Origin: Streptosporangium pseudovulgare | Lineage (GTDB): Bacteria > Actinomycetota > Actinomycetes > Streptosporangiales > Streptosporangiaceae | Assembly: GCF_014648055.1 (NCBI RefSeq) | Contig: NZ_BMQJ01000005.1 | Span: forward strand, 1-64,000 | DNA length: 64,000 nucleotides | Direction of reading: 5' to 3' | Shown here: in pieces, positions 35,783-45,122 of the stretch | Position numbering within the stretch: position 1 is the stretch's first letter | How the letters are laid out: the number at the start of each line of letters is the position of its first letter | Made by a program: the position numbers and the translations under genes | Notes under the pieces: generated by a model | The model's database searches: none | Seen by the model: the letters and a program-made list of their open reading frames with translations, nothing else | Told to the model about the DNA's origin: nothing

Positions 35783-38700
35783 CGGGCCACCGCCTCCCCG
35801 CCGGCTCGGGAGCCGCCCCGGAAGCCGCCCCCGGAGTCACCCGGGGCGGGCTCGTCACGCGACCCGGGAGCGGCCATGACCGCGACGGCCGCCGCCATCA
35901 CCGCCTGGGCCCAGAGCCAGGGGCCGTGCCACGGGTCGTCCGGGGCCGGCGGAAGGGGGGTGACCGGGAGCGTCACCCGCCACACGCCCACCCTGCGTGA
36001 CAGGCTCATCCTCGCCAGCTCGGGCTGGGAGTCCAGCGCGCGGCTGACCCGCGGGTCCACGGGTGAGGCCACCGCGACGAACCGCACCCCGTGGGCGGCC
36101 AGCACCCGGACGTCGTCGCCGCCCCGGCCCGAGACCAGCCCGGCCGCCGCGACGGCGACCCGGTCGCGCGGCCCCGCGGGCACGGGGACGTCGGCCTCGC
36201 CGACCAGCGGGGTACGGCGGTGCAGCACGGTGAAGGTGAAGCCACCGCCCCAGCCACCGCCCCGGGCGCGCAGCAGCAGGGTCAGGTCGCGGTCGCCCGA
36301 GTTGACCGCGGCCAGCGCCGGCATCGCGTCCGGAACGTTTCCGCTGATCGGGCCGTCCGCGCCCCGGGCGACCCAGGCGACAGCGGCGAGCAGGGGCGTG
36401 GAGCAGGCGGCCGCCACGACGGCGAGCGCGGCGGCCCGGCGCGCCCGGCCCACCGCACTCGCCGTGCCCACCGCACTCGCCGTGCTCGCCGTGCCCGCCG
36501 TGCCCGCCGTACCTCCTGTGCCCGCCGTGCCCACTGTGCTCGCCGTCAGGAACCCCGCGGCCCGGCGCGCGGCGAGGACCGCCACCGTCAGCATCCCGGT
36601 GGCGGCGAAGGCGAGCGGCACGCCGGGCCAGGCGGGGCCGGTGTCGCCGTCCGGGGAGGTGACGGTGGTGCGGCTGACCAGGATCGCGACCAGCAGGCCG
36701 AACAGCGCGACCCCCCAGCCGATCGCGGCGACCGGGCGGTCGCGCCGCATGGCCGTCACGGCGACGCAGGCGATGACGAGGCCGCAGGTCACCCAGGCCG
36801 GCGGCACACCCGGCCCGCCGGGGCCGAGCGCCAGCAGCGTCCCGGCGGGCAGCGCGGGATCGGCGAGGCCGGGACGGTGCAGGCCCGCCTCCAGCAGCAG
36901 CCGGCCCGGGTTCGCGACGATCCCGGCCAGCCAGGGAAGCAGCAGCGCCACCGGGACACCGGACACGATCGCGACCGAGGCGGCGATGCCCCGGCGCGGG
37001 AAGGCCAGCGCGGCGAGCGCGGCGAGGACCAGCGCGAGCGGGTAGAGCAGCGGGGCGAAGGCCGTGCCGACGGCCAGCAGGAGGCCGAGCGCCCATGCGG
37101 CCCGGCGGGCGCGGCGGCGCTCACCCGCGAGCACGGTGACGGCCAGCGCCGCGCAGGCGGGCAGCAGTGTGAAGACCACGGCGGTGCCGAGCCGTCCCGC
37201 GGCGATCGCGCCGGTGGCCACCGGCAGGAGCGCGTAGCAGGCGGCCGGCAGGGCCCGGACCCACCGGTCCGGGACGAACGGGCGGGCCGCCGTGTAGGCG
37301 CAGACCCCGGCCAGCGGCACACAGCCGAGCAGCAGCAGCCACACCGCGAGCCAGGTCTTGCCCAGCAGCACCGTGGAGACCGCTGCCAGCACCGCGACGT
37401 ACGGCGGGGCCCACGCGTCGCCGCCCAGCGCCGCCGGGCGGGACCCGCCGGTGTAGAGGTCCCACAGGTCGGACGCCCCGCCGATCACCGGGACGAGTGC
37501 GCCCCCGCCCAGCCGGGAGCCGCCGAGCAGGGAGCGCTCCGCGACCAACGTGACCGCGGTCAGCGCCAGGAAGAGCAGCACGCCGGGGTTGCCGAGGAAC
37601 CGCTGCATCCCCCCGGCGTCGGCGAGCAGCTCGTCGCCGTCCTCCCCGGGCGCGGACACCGCGTGGCGGCCCGCGGACTCCGGGATCGCGGCACCCGACA
37701 GGCGGCCCTCCAACCACTCGGCCACCCGCCGGTAGCCCGCCCCCGGCGGGGTGAGCAGCCGGGCGACCGCCCGGTGGGACCGCCGCCGCCCCGCGGCGCG
37801 GGCCCGCCGGGCCTCGGCCAGCCGGGCGGGGCGGGCGAGCACCGAGCCGAGCGCGGCGATCTCGTCCAGCGCGGCGGTGGGCCGCTTGCCCAGCAGGAGC
37901 AGCAGGGCGCGGCACGCCGAACCGGCGATGTTGCGGGCCAGCGCCCACGGCAACGACCGGGGCGGCAGGTTCGCCATGACCACGAACACGGCGTTGCGCC
38001 GGTCCAGGCGGCGGAGACGGCCGCCTTCGCCGCCGCGGCCGATGCCGACACCGAAGCCTCCGCGGACGCCGCCGCCTCCACGGACGCCTTCACGGACGCC
38101 CTCACGGACTCCGCCGCCTCCGCCGGCGTCGACCTCTCCGCCGACGCCGGCGCCTCCGCTGACGCCGGCGCCTCCGCTGACGCCGGCGCCTCCGCTGACG
38201 CCGACGACGACACGGCGGAGGCGCCGGGCGGCGGCCTCGGCGTGCCAGGCGAGGGCGCCCGCGACGTTGCGCACCCGGTACCCGGCGGCCCAGACCCGCC
38301 AGCACAGGTCGAGGTCGTCGCGGAACAGCGGCAGGAAGGGGTCGAGCCCGCCGACCTCCTCCCAGACGTCCCGGCGGACGAGCATCCCGGCCGTGGAGAC
38401 CGACAGCACGTCGCGGTCGGCGTCGTACTGGCCCTGGTCGTACTCGCGGGGATCCAGCCCGGTGTCCCTGCGTCCCGCCAGGTCCACGGTGACGCCGATC
38501 TCCAGCAGGACCCTCCGGTCCACCCAGTCGAGGAGTTTGGGGCCGAGCACCCCGATCTCCGGATCGTCGCCGGCCGCCCGCAGCAGGGCCTGCAGCGCGC
38601 CGGGGTCCGGCGCGCAGTCGTCGTGCAGCAGCCAGAGCCATTCCCGCCCGTCCGCCGGGCCGAGCCGGTCGAGCACCGCGGCGACGGCCTCGCCGAAACC

Positions 38701-38937
38701 GGTCCGGCGGGGCAGGGAGAGCACGGCGTTCGGGCCGAGAACCCTTCTCATCAGCTCGGCGCCGCCGTCGCGGCTGCCGGTGTCCACCCCGACGACGCGG
38801 TCCACCGGGCGGATCTGCCCGAGCAACGCGTCGAGGGTCTCCCCCAGCCATCGGGCGCCGTCGTGGCTGACGATGATCGCGGTCACGGTGTCGGGGGGCG
38901 AGGGGGCGTCGGTGACGGACATGCGTCTCGCGTCCAT
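35779..38937 (-). CDS. Large membrane GT2 glycosyltransferase
   Basis: Protein of 1052 residues. The GT2 domain is N-terminal (TAIIVSHDGARWLGETLDALL, VVGVDTGSRDGG, LLHDDCAPDPGALQALL, FRDDLDLCWRVWAAGYRV). Next comes an inserted Gly/Val/Ser/Arg-rich low-complexity stretch of about 60 residues (about 245-310), then the conserved RLDRRNAVFVVMANLP and a long polytopic part with more than ten membrane segments. The C-terminal 200 residues look extracytoplasmic. Actinobacterial relatives are thought to transfer sugars to an envelope acceptor. ATG 38937 or 38922 could be the start. It is followed by the coupled DUF5719 gene and preceded, 260 bases upstream, by whiB on the same strand. Confidence 0.9.
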   Translation of the reverse strand: MDARRMSVTDAPSPPDTVTAIIVSHDGARWLGETLDALLGQIRPVDRVVGVDTGSRDGGAELMRRVLGPNAVLSLPRRTGFGEAVAAVLDRLGPADGREWLWLLHDDCAPDPGALQALLRAAGDDPEIGVLGPKLLDWVDRRVLLEIGVTVDLAGRRDTGLDPREYDQGQYDADRDVLSVSTAGMLVRRDVWEEVGGLDPFLPLFRDDLDLCWRVWAAGYRVRNVAGALAWHAEAAARRLRRVVVGVSGGAGVSGGAGVSGGAGVGGEVDAGGGGGVREGVREGVRGGGGVRGGFGVGIGRGGEGGRLRRLDRRNAVFVVMANLPPRSLPWALARNIAGSACRALLLLLGKRPTAALDEIAALGSVLARPARLAEARRARAAGRRRSHRAVARLLTPPGAGYRRVAEWLEGRLSGAAIPESAGRHAVSAPGEDGDELLADAGGMQRFLGNPGVLLFLALTAVTLVAERSLLGGSRLGGGALVPVIGGASDLWDLYTGGSRPAALGGDAWAPPYVAVLAAVSTVLLGKTWLAVWLLLLGCVPLAGVCAYTAARPFVPDRWVRALPAACYALLPVATGAIAAGRLGTAVVFTLLPACAALAVTVLAGERRRARRAAWALGLLLAVGTAFAPLLYPLALVLAALAALAFPRRGIAASVAIVSGVPVALLLPWLAGIVANPGRLLLEAGLHRPGLADPALPAGTLLALGPGGPGVPPAWVTCGLVIACVAVTAMRRDRPVAAIGWGVALFGLLVAILVSRTTVTSPDGDTGPAWPGVPLAFAATGMLTVAVLAARRAAGFLTASTVGTAGTGGTAGTAGTASTASAVGTASAVGRARRAAALAVVAAACSTPLLAAVAWVARGADGPISGNVPDAMPALAAVNSGDRDLTLLLRARGGGWGGGFTFTVLHRRTPLVGEADVPVPAGPRDRVAVAAAGLVSGRGGDDVRVLAAHGVRFVAVASPVDPRVSRALDSQPELARMSLSRRVGVWRVTLPVTPLPPAPDDPWHGPWLWAQAVMAAAVAVMAAPGSRDEPAPGDSGGGFRGGSRAGGEAVAR
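38060..38199. repeat. 18-nt and related repeats inside the GT2 gene
   Basis: Three exact copies of GCCGGCGCCTCCGCTGAC lie at 38146-38163, 38164-38181 and 38182-38199. Upstream of them (38060-38145) are degenerate GACGCC-containing 12- and 18-base units. All are multiples of three and encode the Gly/Val/Ser-rich insertion of the GT2 protein. Confidence 0.88.
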
Positions 38938-39197
38938 GAGGGGGTGATGATCGGCGACAACGATACGACACGGCCGTCAGGCCATGTCAGGGGCGGGGAA
39001 AAGGTCATGTCCGCCGGGGAAGGATCATGTGCCCGGGGAGGGACACCGGCCTCGCACGCGGCGGCGGGCCGTACGGCGGGCGGTCAGGGGCACGAGCGCG
39101 GGCGTGAAAAAAGGGCCACGCGCCCCCCACGGTCACGTGACCCCTCGTCATGTCACCGGACGCCCTCTCCGGACGCCCTCATCGCCTGCCGGAACCC

Positions 39198-39458
39198 TCA
39201 GACCGCCTCGCGCTTGATCCGGCGACGCTCTCGCTCCGAGAGCCCGCCCCAGATGCCGAAACGCTCGTCGTGCTCCAGCGCGTACTCCAGGCACTCGGCG
39301 CGCACCTCACACGAGCGGCAGACCTTCTTGGCCTCCCGGGTGGAGCCCCCCTTCTCCGGGAAGAACGCCTCCGGGTCGGTCTGCGCGCACAGCGCGCGTT
39401 CCTGCCAGCCGAGCTGCTCCTCAGCGATGCCGTCTTGTGCGATGACCAGGTCGGCCAC
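39198..39458 (-). CDS. whiB2: WhiB-family iron-sulfur regulator (WhiB2-like)
   Basis: Protein of 86 residues. Four cluster-binding Cys are at 24, 47, 50 and 56 (C-x22-C-x2-C-x5-C), followed by the family turn GIWGGLSERERR and a basic C-terminus RIKREAV. The GTG at 39458 is chosen for its GGGAGG RBS. Wbl proteins bind a [4Fe-4S] cluster and act with the primary sigma factor; WhiB2/WhmD-type members govern septation and sporulation. The name rests on position next to fbiA/fbiB and manB-type genes as in mycobacteria and on sequence features recalled for the WhiB2 group. A 12-base palindrome lies about 90 bases upstream. Confidence 0.9.
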   Translation of the reverse strand: MADLVIAQDGIAEEQLGWQERALCAQTDPEAFFPEKGGSTREAKKVCRSCEVRAECLEYALEHDERFGIWGGLSERERRRIKREAV

Positions 39459-39546
39459 TGCACACCTCCCTGCCACCCGCCCGCAAATCGAGCCCCCCTA
39501 TGAACGCCTCCCTCCTACCCAGCAGGAGGAAGGCGTAACAACACGT

Positions 39547-39558
39547 GTGTAATTACAC
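39547..39558. promoter_or_regulatory. Palindrome upstream of whiB
   Basis: GTGTAATTACAC, a perfect 12-base palindrome flanked by ACAC/CGCGCGTG alternations, lies about 90 bases upstream of the whiB GTG in a 228-base intergenic region. It is AT-rich against its surroundings and could be an operator. No regulator is identified. Confidence 0.4.
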
Positions 39559-39686
39559 GCGCGTGGCCTGTGTGACGTCAAGCGGCATGCCGATGTCCGG
39601 GGAAAGACCTGCTCTCCCCGGTCGGCGTGTCGTGGCTCCTCGCCACGAGGGCGATCGACAGGCGATCATGACGATCGCCTGGGCGT

Positions 39687-41816
39687 TCAGTGCTCTCGGC
39701 GGTCGGAACCGTACCAGGACATGTTCTGCTCCTGACCGGGGCCCACCCTTTCTCTATCCGTGCTTTCCTCTCCTGTGACCTGCGCCGAGCGCTCCGGCTT
39801 GTAGATCGCGGTCGGGTCGATGGTCGGGCGGGAGTCCCACGGCCTGAGCCCGGGGTCGGGGTCGTTCAGCGGGTCTCCCTGGTAGGCGCCGGGGGTGAGC
39901 CGCATCGTCGACTCCTCCTGCGCGTCCCACTGCCCGCCGCCCTGCTGCCCGCCCTGCTGGTACGACTGCGCCGCGGGCGGCCCCTGGGGGGTCTGCGGAT
40001 GCCCGAAGGGGTCGTCGTAGCCGCCGGTCTGCGGGCTCGGGGAGCCCGGGGAGGACATGTACTCCGGGACGCGCAGCTGCGGCTCGGTCCCCTGCGCCTG
40101 CTGGGCGTAGCTCTCCGCCTGCTGGTACGCCTGGGCGATCTGCTGGGAGCGGGGGTCCACCGGGGCGGGCGCCTGGTATGGCGTGCTCTGCTCGGCCTGC
40201 CAGGCGAACTCGCCGCCGGAGTAGCCGGTGAGCGGCTGGCCGTAGTTCTCCGGCGGCTGCGGGAAGGACTGCTGCGGCCGGCCGTCGAAGGCGGTGTGCG
40301 CCCCGGCCTCGGCCGGCGAGGAGTGGCTCTCCTGCGGGGAGTAGGTCTCCTGCGGGGGCGTGTAGAACGGCGTCTGCTGCTCGGCCTGCGGAGCGTAACC
40401 GCCCATCCCGCTCTCGGCCGGCTGCCGGTCGTAGCCGGGAAGCTGCGGCTCGCCGTAGGCCGGGGGCCGGGTCTGGTCGGTCTGGGCGGCGTAGGGGGCG
40501 TGCGGCTCGTACGGCGCGGCCGGCCGCTCGTACGGCGTGGCCGCGGGCTGGGCGTCGGCCGCCACGTACGGGCCGGGCGTGTACGGCTGCTCGGCCGGGG
40601 CCGCGGGGGTCTGCGGGGGCAGGGCGGGCTGTGCCGGAGCCGGGTTGTAGACCGGGGGCTGCGCGCCGTACCCCTGGTCGCCGGTCTGCGGCGCGTAGGC
40701 GGCGGGGGCGTGGCCCTCACCGGCCTGCGGATAGGACGGCGCGTGCCCCTCACCGGCCGGCGGCGCGTAGGCCGGCGCGTGGCCCTCACCCGGCTGGGCC
40801 GGGTAGGCGATGGTCGCGACGGACTGGAGGTGGTTCTCGGGCGGGTAGCCGCCGCCGTGCCCCTCGGGGGCAGCCGGGCCCTGCGCGCCCTGGGCGCCGC
40901 TCTGCGCGGGCGGGAGGGCCGGCAGGCCCCGGGGGTGCTGGGGCCGGCCGTGGGCGCCGGACTGGGCCTCCTGCGGCCGGAGACCCGGCTGCGCGCCCTG
41001 GTCCGGGAATCCGTGCTGGGCGGCGGGCGCCTGCTCCGCGGGGCCCTGCGGAGCCCCCGGCCCCTGGAAGCCCTGCTGGCCCTGGTGACCCTGCTGGAAG
41101 GCGGCCTCCTGCGGCTGGAAACCCTGCTGGGGAGCCTGCGGGGCGCCGTACTGGGGGGCCTGCGGCGAACCGGGCTGCTGGGCCGGGTTCTGCGGGAAGC
41201 CCTGCTGGAACGGCTGGTCCTGCTGACCCCCGGCGGGCCCGGCCTGCGGGGGCGCCGGGACGGGCTGCTCCTGCGCCGGGACGTACTGCCGCTCCTGCGG
41301 GCGCTGCTCCTGCCCGCCGCCCAGGCCGCCGACGGCTCCGAGACCGCTTCCCTCGGCGAACCCGGCGGGCCGGGTCCTGGGGGCGGCCGCGGACATCCGG
41401 GGCAGCAGGTGGAGCAGCCCGACGGCGGCGAGCGCCAGCGCCGGAACGTTGAGGAGGAGGAACTCCAGCAGGCTCATGACGCTGTCACCGGCGAACAGCC
41501 CGCCGATCAGGCCGATCGCGCCGAACAGCGTCATCAGGCCGAGGGCGGCCACGGCCACCTGGGTCATGAGCTTCAGCCGTGCGACCGGCGGGCCGAAGTG
41601 GCTTCCGAGCAGGACGCCGCCGACGAGGAGCGCGACGAACACCGGGGAGGCGAGGCCGCCGAGGATCGCCTGGGCACGGACGGCGAAGGACACCTCGCCG
41701 TAGCCGGACAGTCCGAACAACAGCCGCGTGATGCCGAAAAGGACGTTCATGGCCGCCGTGGCGACCATGAGCCACGCGGCCGGTCCGCGGAGCCGGTCGG
41801 CCTCGACGTTGTTCAC
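39687..41816 (-). CDS. Large Pro/Gln-rich membrane protein
   Basis: Protein of 709 residues from the GTG at 41816 (GGGGG upstream; in-frame ATG at 41909 is less likely). Four membrane segments occupy residues 15-135 (AWLMVATAAMNVLFGITRLL, GGLASPVFVALLVGGVLLG, MTQVAVAALGLMTLFGAIGLIGG, LLNVPALALAAVGLLHLLP). The remaining 570 residues are cytoplasmic and of low complexity, rich in Gln, Pro, Gly, Ala and Tyr with many PQ, APQ and YAPQ units, ending in a charged tail. No enzymatic motif. It resembles disordered, membrane-tethered proteins of actinobacteria. It is divergent from fbiA and adjacent to whiB. Function unknown. Confidence 0.8.
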   Translation of the reverse strand: MNNVEADRLRGPAAWLMVATAAMNVLFGITRLLFGLSGYGEVSFAVRAQAILGGLASPVFVALLVGGVLLGSHFGPPVARLKLMTQVAVAALGLMTLFGAIGLIGGLFAGDSVMSLLEFLLLNVPALALAAVGLLHLLPRMSAAAPRTRPAGFAEGSGLGAVGGLGGGQEQRPQERQYVPAQEQPVPAPPQAGPAGGQQDQPFQQGFPQNPAQQPGSPQAPQYGAPQAPQQGFQPQEAAFQQGHQGQQGFQGPGAPQGPAEQAPAAQHGFPDQGAQPGLRPQEAQSGAHGRPQHPRGLPALPPAQSGAQGAQGPAAPEGHGGGYPPENHLQSVATIAYPAQPGEGHAPAYAPPAGEGHAPSYPQAGEGHAPAAYAPQTGDQGYGAQPPVYNPAPAQPALPPQTPAAPAEQPYTPGPYVAADAQPAATPYERPAAPYEPHAPYAAQTDQTRPPAYGEPQLPGYDRQPAESGMGGYAPQAEQQTPFYTPPQETYSPQESHSSPAEAGAHTAFDGRPQQSFPQPPENYGQPLTGYSGGEFAWQAEQSTPYQAPAPVDPRSQQIAQAYQQAESYAQQAQGTEPQLRVPEYMSSPGSPSPQTGGYDDPFGHPQTPQGPPAAQSYQQGGQQGGGQWDAQEESTMRLTPGAYQGDPLNDPDPGLRPWDSRPTIDPTAIYKPERSAQVTGEESTDRERVGPGQEQNMSWYGSDRREH

Positions 41817-42065
41817 AACTACCCCCACCGGGTCGTCAGGTAAATCCGAGCCAGTTTTGCACATGGCCGACTTACACGTCGGAACTCTCTGCAACCTCAC
41901 CAGCCCCACAAGCCAAACATTAAGGACATTGCCGTATATTTCGGACGACCGTATCGGTGCTCCCGCCTGCGCGGACGGCTCCCGTAACGATCAAGACAAG
42001 GCGGCCGCCGCCCCGCGCCGGGCTTGCCGGACCGGCGGCCACGAGGCAGTGGAAGACTGGACGTC

Positions 42066-43124
42066 ATGCGCATCGTGTCCCTCGCCGGCGGTATCGGCGG
42101 CGCCCGCTTCCTGCGCGGCCTGCGCGCCGCGGCCCCCGACTCGGAGATAACGGTCATCGGCAACACCGGTGACGACATCGTCCTGTACGGCCTCCAGGTC
42201 TGCCCCGACCTGGACACCGTGATGTACACCCTGGGTGGCGGCATCGACGAGGAGCAGGGCTGGGGCCGGCGTGACGAGTCCCATGTCGTCAAGGAGGAGC
42301 TGGCCGCCTACGGCGTCGAGCCGCAGTGGTTCGGCCTGGGAGACCGCGACTTCGCCACCCACATCGTGCGCACCCAGATGTTGCGGACCGGATACCCGCT
42401 GTCCGCCGTCACCGAGGCCCTGTGCGCCCGCTGGGAGCCGGGTGTGCGGCTGATCCCGATGACCGACGACCGCGTCGAGACCCACGTGGTCGTCTCCGAC
42501 GAGCGGGGCCGCCGGGCGATCCACTTCCAGGAGTGGTGGGTACGGATGCGAGCGTCCGTCCCGGCCGAGCGGATCGTCCTGGTCGGCGCCGACGAGGCCC
42601 GGCCCGCCCCCGGCGTGCTGGAGGCCGTCGCCGAGGCCGACGCGGTGATCCTGCCGCCGTCCAACCCGGTGGTCAGCATCGGCACGATCCTGCAGATCAA
42701 GGGCATCCGGGAGGCCCTTGAGGGCAAGACGGTCGTCGGGGTCTCCCCCATCGTCGGCGGCGCCCCGGTCCGCGGCATGGCCGACGCCTGCCTCGCCGCG
42801 ATCGGCGTGGAGACCACCGCCCAGGCCGTCCTGGAGCTGTACGGCTCGCCGCTGCTGGACGGCTGGCTGGTCGCCGAGGAGGACGCGGGCGTCGGCCTCG
42901 ACGGCGTCCGCGTCGAGGCCCGCCCCCTGATCATGCACGACGTCGAGGCGGCGGCCGCGATCGCCCGCGCCGCGCTCGACATGGCCACCGACCTCGCGGC
43001 CTCCCGCGACCGGGCCACCGGGGCGCGGAACGAGGCGGGAGCGCGGAACGAAGCCGCCGGGGCGCGAAACGAAGCCGGAGCGCGGAACGAAGCCGCCGGG
43101 GCGCGAAACGAAGAGGAAAGATGA
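42066..43124 (+). CDS. fbiA: 2-phospho-L-lactate transferase (F420 biosynthesis)
   Basis: Enzyme of 352 residues of the CofD/FbiA family. It attaches the phospho-lactyl (or phosphoenolpyruvyl) group from the activated guanylyl donor to FO, giving (dehydro)F420-0. The N-terminal nucleotide-binding motif is [18 protein letters not shown]; further conserved segments are [23 protein letters not shown] and [18 protein letters not shown] 42066 starts the conserved region. The C-terminal about 33 residues are a repeat extension ([13 protein letters not shown] type) encoded by a 39-base tandem repeat; it is not part of the fold. The stop overlaps the fbiB start (ATGA), so the two are coupled. Confidence 0.96.
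   Translation: MRIVSLAGGIGGARFLRGLRAAAPDSEITVIGNTGDDIVLYGLQVCPDLDTVMYTLGGGIDEEQGWGRRDESHVVKEELAAYGVEPQWFGLGDRDFATHIVRTQMLRTGYPLSAVTEALCARWEPGVRLIPMTDDRVETHVVVSDERGRRAIHFQEWWVRMRASVPAERIVLVGADEARPAPGVLEAVAEADAVILPPSNPVVSIGTILQIKGIREALEGKTVVGVSPIVGGAPVRGMADACLAAIGVETTAQAVLELYGSPLLDGWLVAEEDAGVGLDGVRVEARPLIMHDVEAAAAIARAALDMATDLAASRDRATGARNEAGARNEAAGARNEAGARNEAAGARNEEER
43023..43118 (+). repeat. 39-nt tandem repeat at the 3-prime end of fbiA
   Basis: A partial unit (43023-43040) precedes two 39-base units at 43041-43079 and 43080-43118 that differ only in the last six bases. All are in frame, adding an Ala/Arg/Asn/Glu-rich tail to FbiA and running up to three bases before the fbiB start codon. 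Confidence 0.92.
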
Positions 43125-44443
43125 GCAGGACCCGCCGCAAGCAGGACGAACAGCCCGCCGAGACCAGACTGGAGATCTTCCCCGTCCCTGGGCTGCCCGA
43201 GGTACGGGAGGGAGACGACGTCGGCGCGCTGATCGCCGCGGCCATGCCCGACCTCCGCGACGGCGACATCCTCGTGGTCACCTCCAAGATCTCCAGCAAG
43301 GCCGAGGGCCGGGTCCGCCGCGGCGTGGGCCGTTCGGAGGCCGTCGCCGACGAGACCCGGCGGGTCGTCGCCCGGCGGGGCGAGACCGTCATCGCCGAGA
43401 CCTCGCACGGGTTCGTGATGGCCGCCGCCGGGGTGGACGCCTCCAACTCCGAGCCCGGCACCGTCGTGCTGCTCCCGGTCGACCCCGACGCCTCCGCCGT
43501 GGCCGTCCGCAGGAGCATCCGGGAGCGGCTCGGCGTGTCGGTCGCGGTGATCGTCTCCGACACCTTCGGCCGTCCCTGGCGCAACGGCCAGACCGACATG
43601 GCCGTGGGCGTGGCCGGGATGACCGCCATGCTCGACTACCGGGGCCTGTCCGACGACTACGGCAACCCGCTGGAGGTGACCCTCACCGCGATCGCCGACG
43701 AGTTCGCCGCCGCCGGTGACCTGGTCAAGGGAAAGATCGCGCAGACCCCGGTGGCGGTGATCCGCGGCATGGCGGAGTACACCACCGACGAGGACGGGCC
43801 GGGCGTGCGGGAGCTGGTCCGCCAGTCCGAGGACGACATGTTCCGGTACGGCTCGCGCGACGTGGTCTTCGCCCGCCGCACCATCCGCGAGTTCGCCGCC
43901 GAGCCGGTGGACGGCGCCAAGGTCCGCCGGGCGGTGGATGCGGCGATCGCCGCCCCGGCGCCGCACCACACGACCCCCTGGCGGTTCGTGCTGCTGGAGT
44001 CGGCCGAGGCCCGTCTGCGGCTGCTCGACGCCATGCGGGAGGCGTGGATCTCCGACCTGCGGGGCGACGGCTTCTCCGAGGCGTCGATCGAACGGCGGGT
44101 CAGGCGCGGGGAGGTGCTGCGGGCGGCGCCGTACCTCGCCGTGCCCTGCCTGGTCATGGACGGCTCGCACACCTACCCCGACCGGCGCCGCGCGGCGGCC
44201 GAGCGGGAGATGTTCGTGGTCGCGGCGGGCGCCGGGGTGCAGAACTTCCTGGTCCAGCTCGCGGTGGAGGGCCTGGGGTCGGCCTGGGTGTCGTCCACCA
44301 TGTTCTGCCGCGACGTGGTCCGCGAGGTGCTGGACCTGCCCGCGACGTGGGACCCGATGGGCGCCGTGGCGATCGGCCGCCCGGCCGCGCCGCCGCGTGA
44401 GCGGGCCCCGAGGAAGGCGGACGACTTCATCGCGGTCCGGTAG
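43121..44443 (+). CDS. fbiB: F420-0:gamma-glutamyl ligase with nitroreductase domain
   Basis: Bifunctional enzyme of 440 residues. The N-terminal CofE-like domain ([48 protein letters not shown]) adds the glutamate tail to F420-0. The C-terminal domain (from about residue 250: [47 protein letters not shown]) is an FMN-binding nitroreductase fold, which in mycobacterial FbiB reduces dehydro-F420-0 and extends the polyglutamate. Start overlaps fbiA. Length equals that of mycobacterial FbiB. Cytosolic. Confidence 0.97.
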   Translation: MSRTRRKQDEQPAETRLEIFPVPGLPEVREGDDVGALIAAAMPDLRDGDILVVTSKISSKAEGRVRRGVGRSEAVADETRRVVARRGETVIAETSHGFVMAAAGVDASNSEPGTVVLLPVDPDASAVAVRRSIRERLGVSVAVIVSDTFGRPWRNGQTDMAVGVAGMTAMLDYRGLSDDYGNPLEVTLTAIADEFAAAGDLVKGKIAQTPVAVIRGMAEYTTDEDGPGVRELVRQSEDDMFRYGSRDVVFARRTIREFAAEPVDGAKVRRAVDAAIAAPAPHHTTPWRFVLLESAEARLRLLDAMREAWISDLRGDGFSEASIERRVRRGEVLRAAPYLAVPCLVMDGSHTYPDRRRAAAEREMFVVAAGAGVQNFLVQLAVEGLGSAWVSSTMFCRDVVREVLDLPATWDPMGAVAIGRPAAPPRERAPRKADDFIAVR

Positions 44444-44459
44444 GCCGGATCCCGCCCTT

Positions 44460-44479
44460 CCGACAAGAAAGATTGTCGG
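44460..44479. promoter_or_regulatory. Inverted repeat upstream of the ArsR-type gene
   Basis: CCGACAA (44460-44466) and TTGTCGG (44473-44479) form a perfect 7-bp inverted repeat with a 6-base spacer, 13 bases before the start codon and next to a TACAGT -10-like hexamer at 44481. Such sites next to an ArsR-type gene suggest autoregulation. Confidence 0.65.
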
Positions 44480-44492
44480 ATACAGTGGGGGC

Positions 44493-45122
44493 ATGCTGGA
44501 TGTGGCGGTGATCGACGACCCGGCCGCGGCCGAGGTCTCACTGGACCCGATCCGGGCCCGGCTGCTGGCCGAGCTGGCCGAGCCGGCTTCGGCCACCATG
44601 CTGGCCGCCAAGGTCGGCCTGCCCCGTCAGAAGGTCAACTACCACCTGAAGACCCTGGAGCAGCACGGCCTGGTGGAGCTGGTCGAGGAGCGCAGGAAGG
44701 GCAACGTCACCGAGCGGGTGATGCGCGCCACCGCCTCCTCCTACGTCATCTCCCCGGTCGCGCTGGCCCCGGTGGCGCCCGACCCGTCGCGCGCGCCCGA
44801 CCGGCTGTCGGCCCGCTGGCTGCTGGCCGTCGCCTCCCGGCTGGTGCGCGACGTGGGCGAGCTGATCACCGGCGCGACCAGGGCGCAGAAGCGGGTGGCG
44901 ACGTTCGCCATCGACGGCGAGGTGCGCTTCGCCTCGGCGGCCGACCGCGCCGCCTTCGCCGAGGAGCTGTCCGGCGCGGTCACCGCGCTGGTCGCCAAGT
45001 ACCACGACGAGACGGCCGAGGGCGGGCGGCCCCACCGCATCGTCATCGCGATTCATCCGCGCGTCACCGCCGAACCGGTGCAGACTCGGACCACCGGGTC
45101 CGACGGCACCGAGGAGAGCTGA
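44493..45122 (+). CDS. ArsR-type helix-turn-helix regulator
   Basis: Protein of 209 residues with an N-terminal winged helix (LDPIRARLLAELAEPASATMLAAKVGLPRQKVNYHLKTLEQHGLVEL) and a longer C-terminal half of unknown fold. ArsR-like regulators of this build are commonly encoded beside an SRPBCC-domain protein, here starting at the very next base after the stop (TGA then ATG). No metal-binding Cys pair is seen, so it is not an arsenic sensor. ATG 44493 has GGGGGC close by and may be near-leaderless. The inverted repeat just upstream is a candidate operator. The signal sensed is unknown. Confidence 0.9.
   Translation: MLDVAVIDDPAAAEVSLDPIRARLLAELAEPASATMLAAKVGLPRQKVNYHLKTLEQHGLVELVEERRKGNVTERVMRATASSYVISPVALAPVAPDPSRAPDRLSARWLLAVASRLVRDVGELITGATRAQKRVATFAIDGEVRFASAADRAAFAEELSGAVTALVAKYHDETAEGGRPHRIVIAIHPRVTAEPVQTRTTGSDGTEES

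Noticed and set aside
36091-39552. 1153-codon plus-strand frame opposite the GT2 and whiB genes
   Set aside because: Antisense shadow, His/Arg/Gly-rich composition, no start signals; the minus-strand proteins have clear domains.
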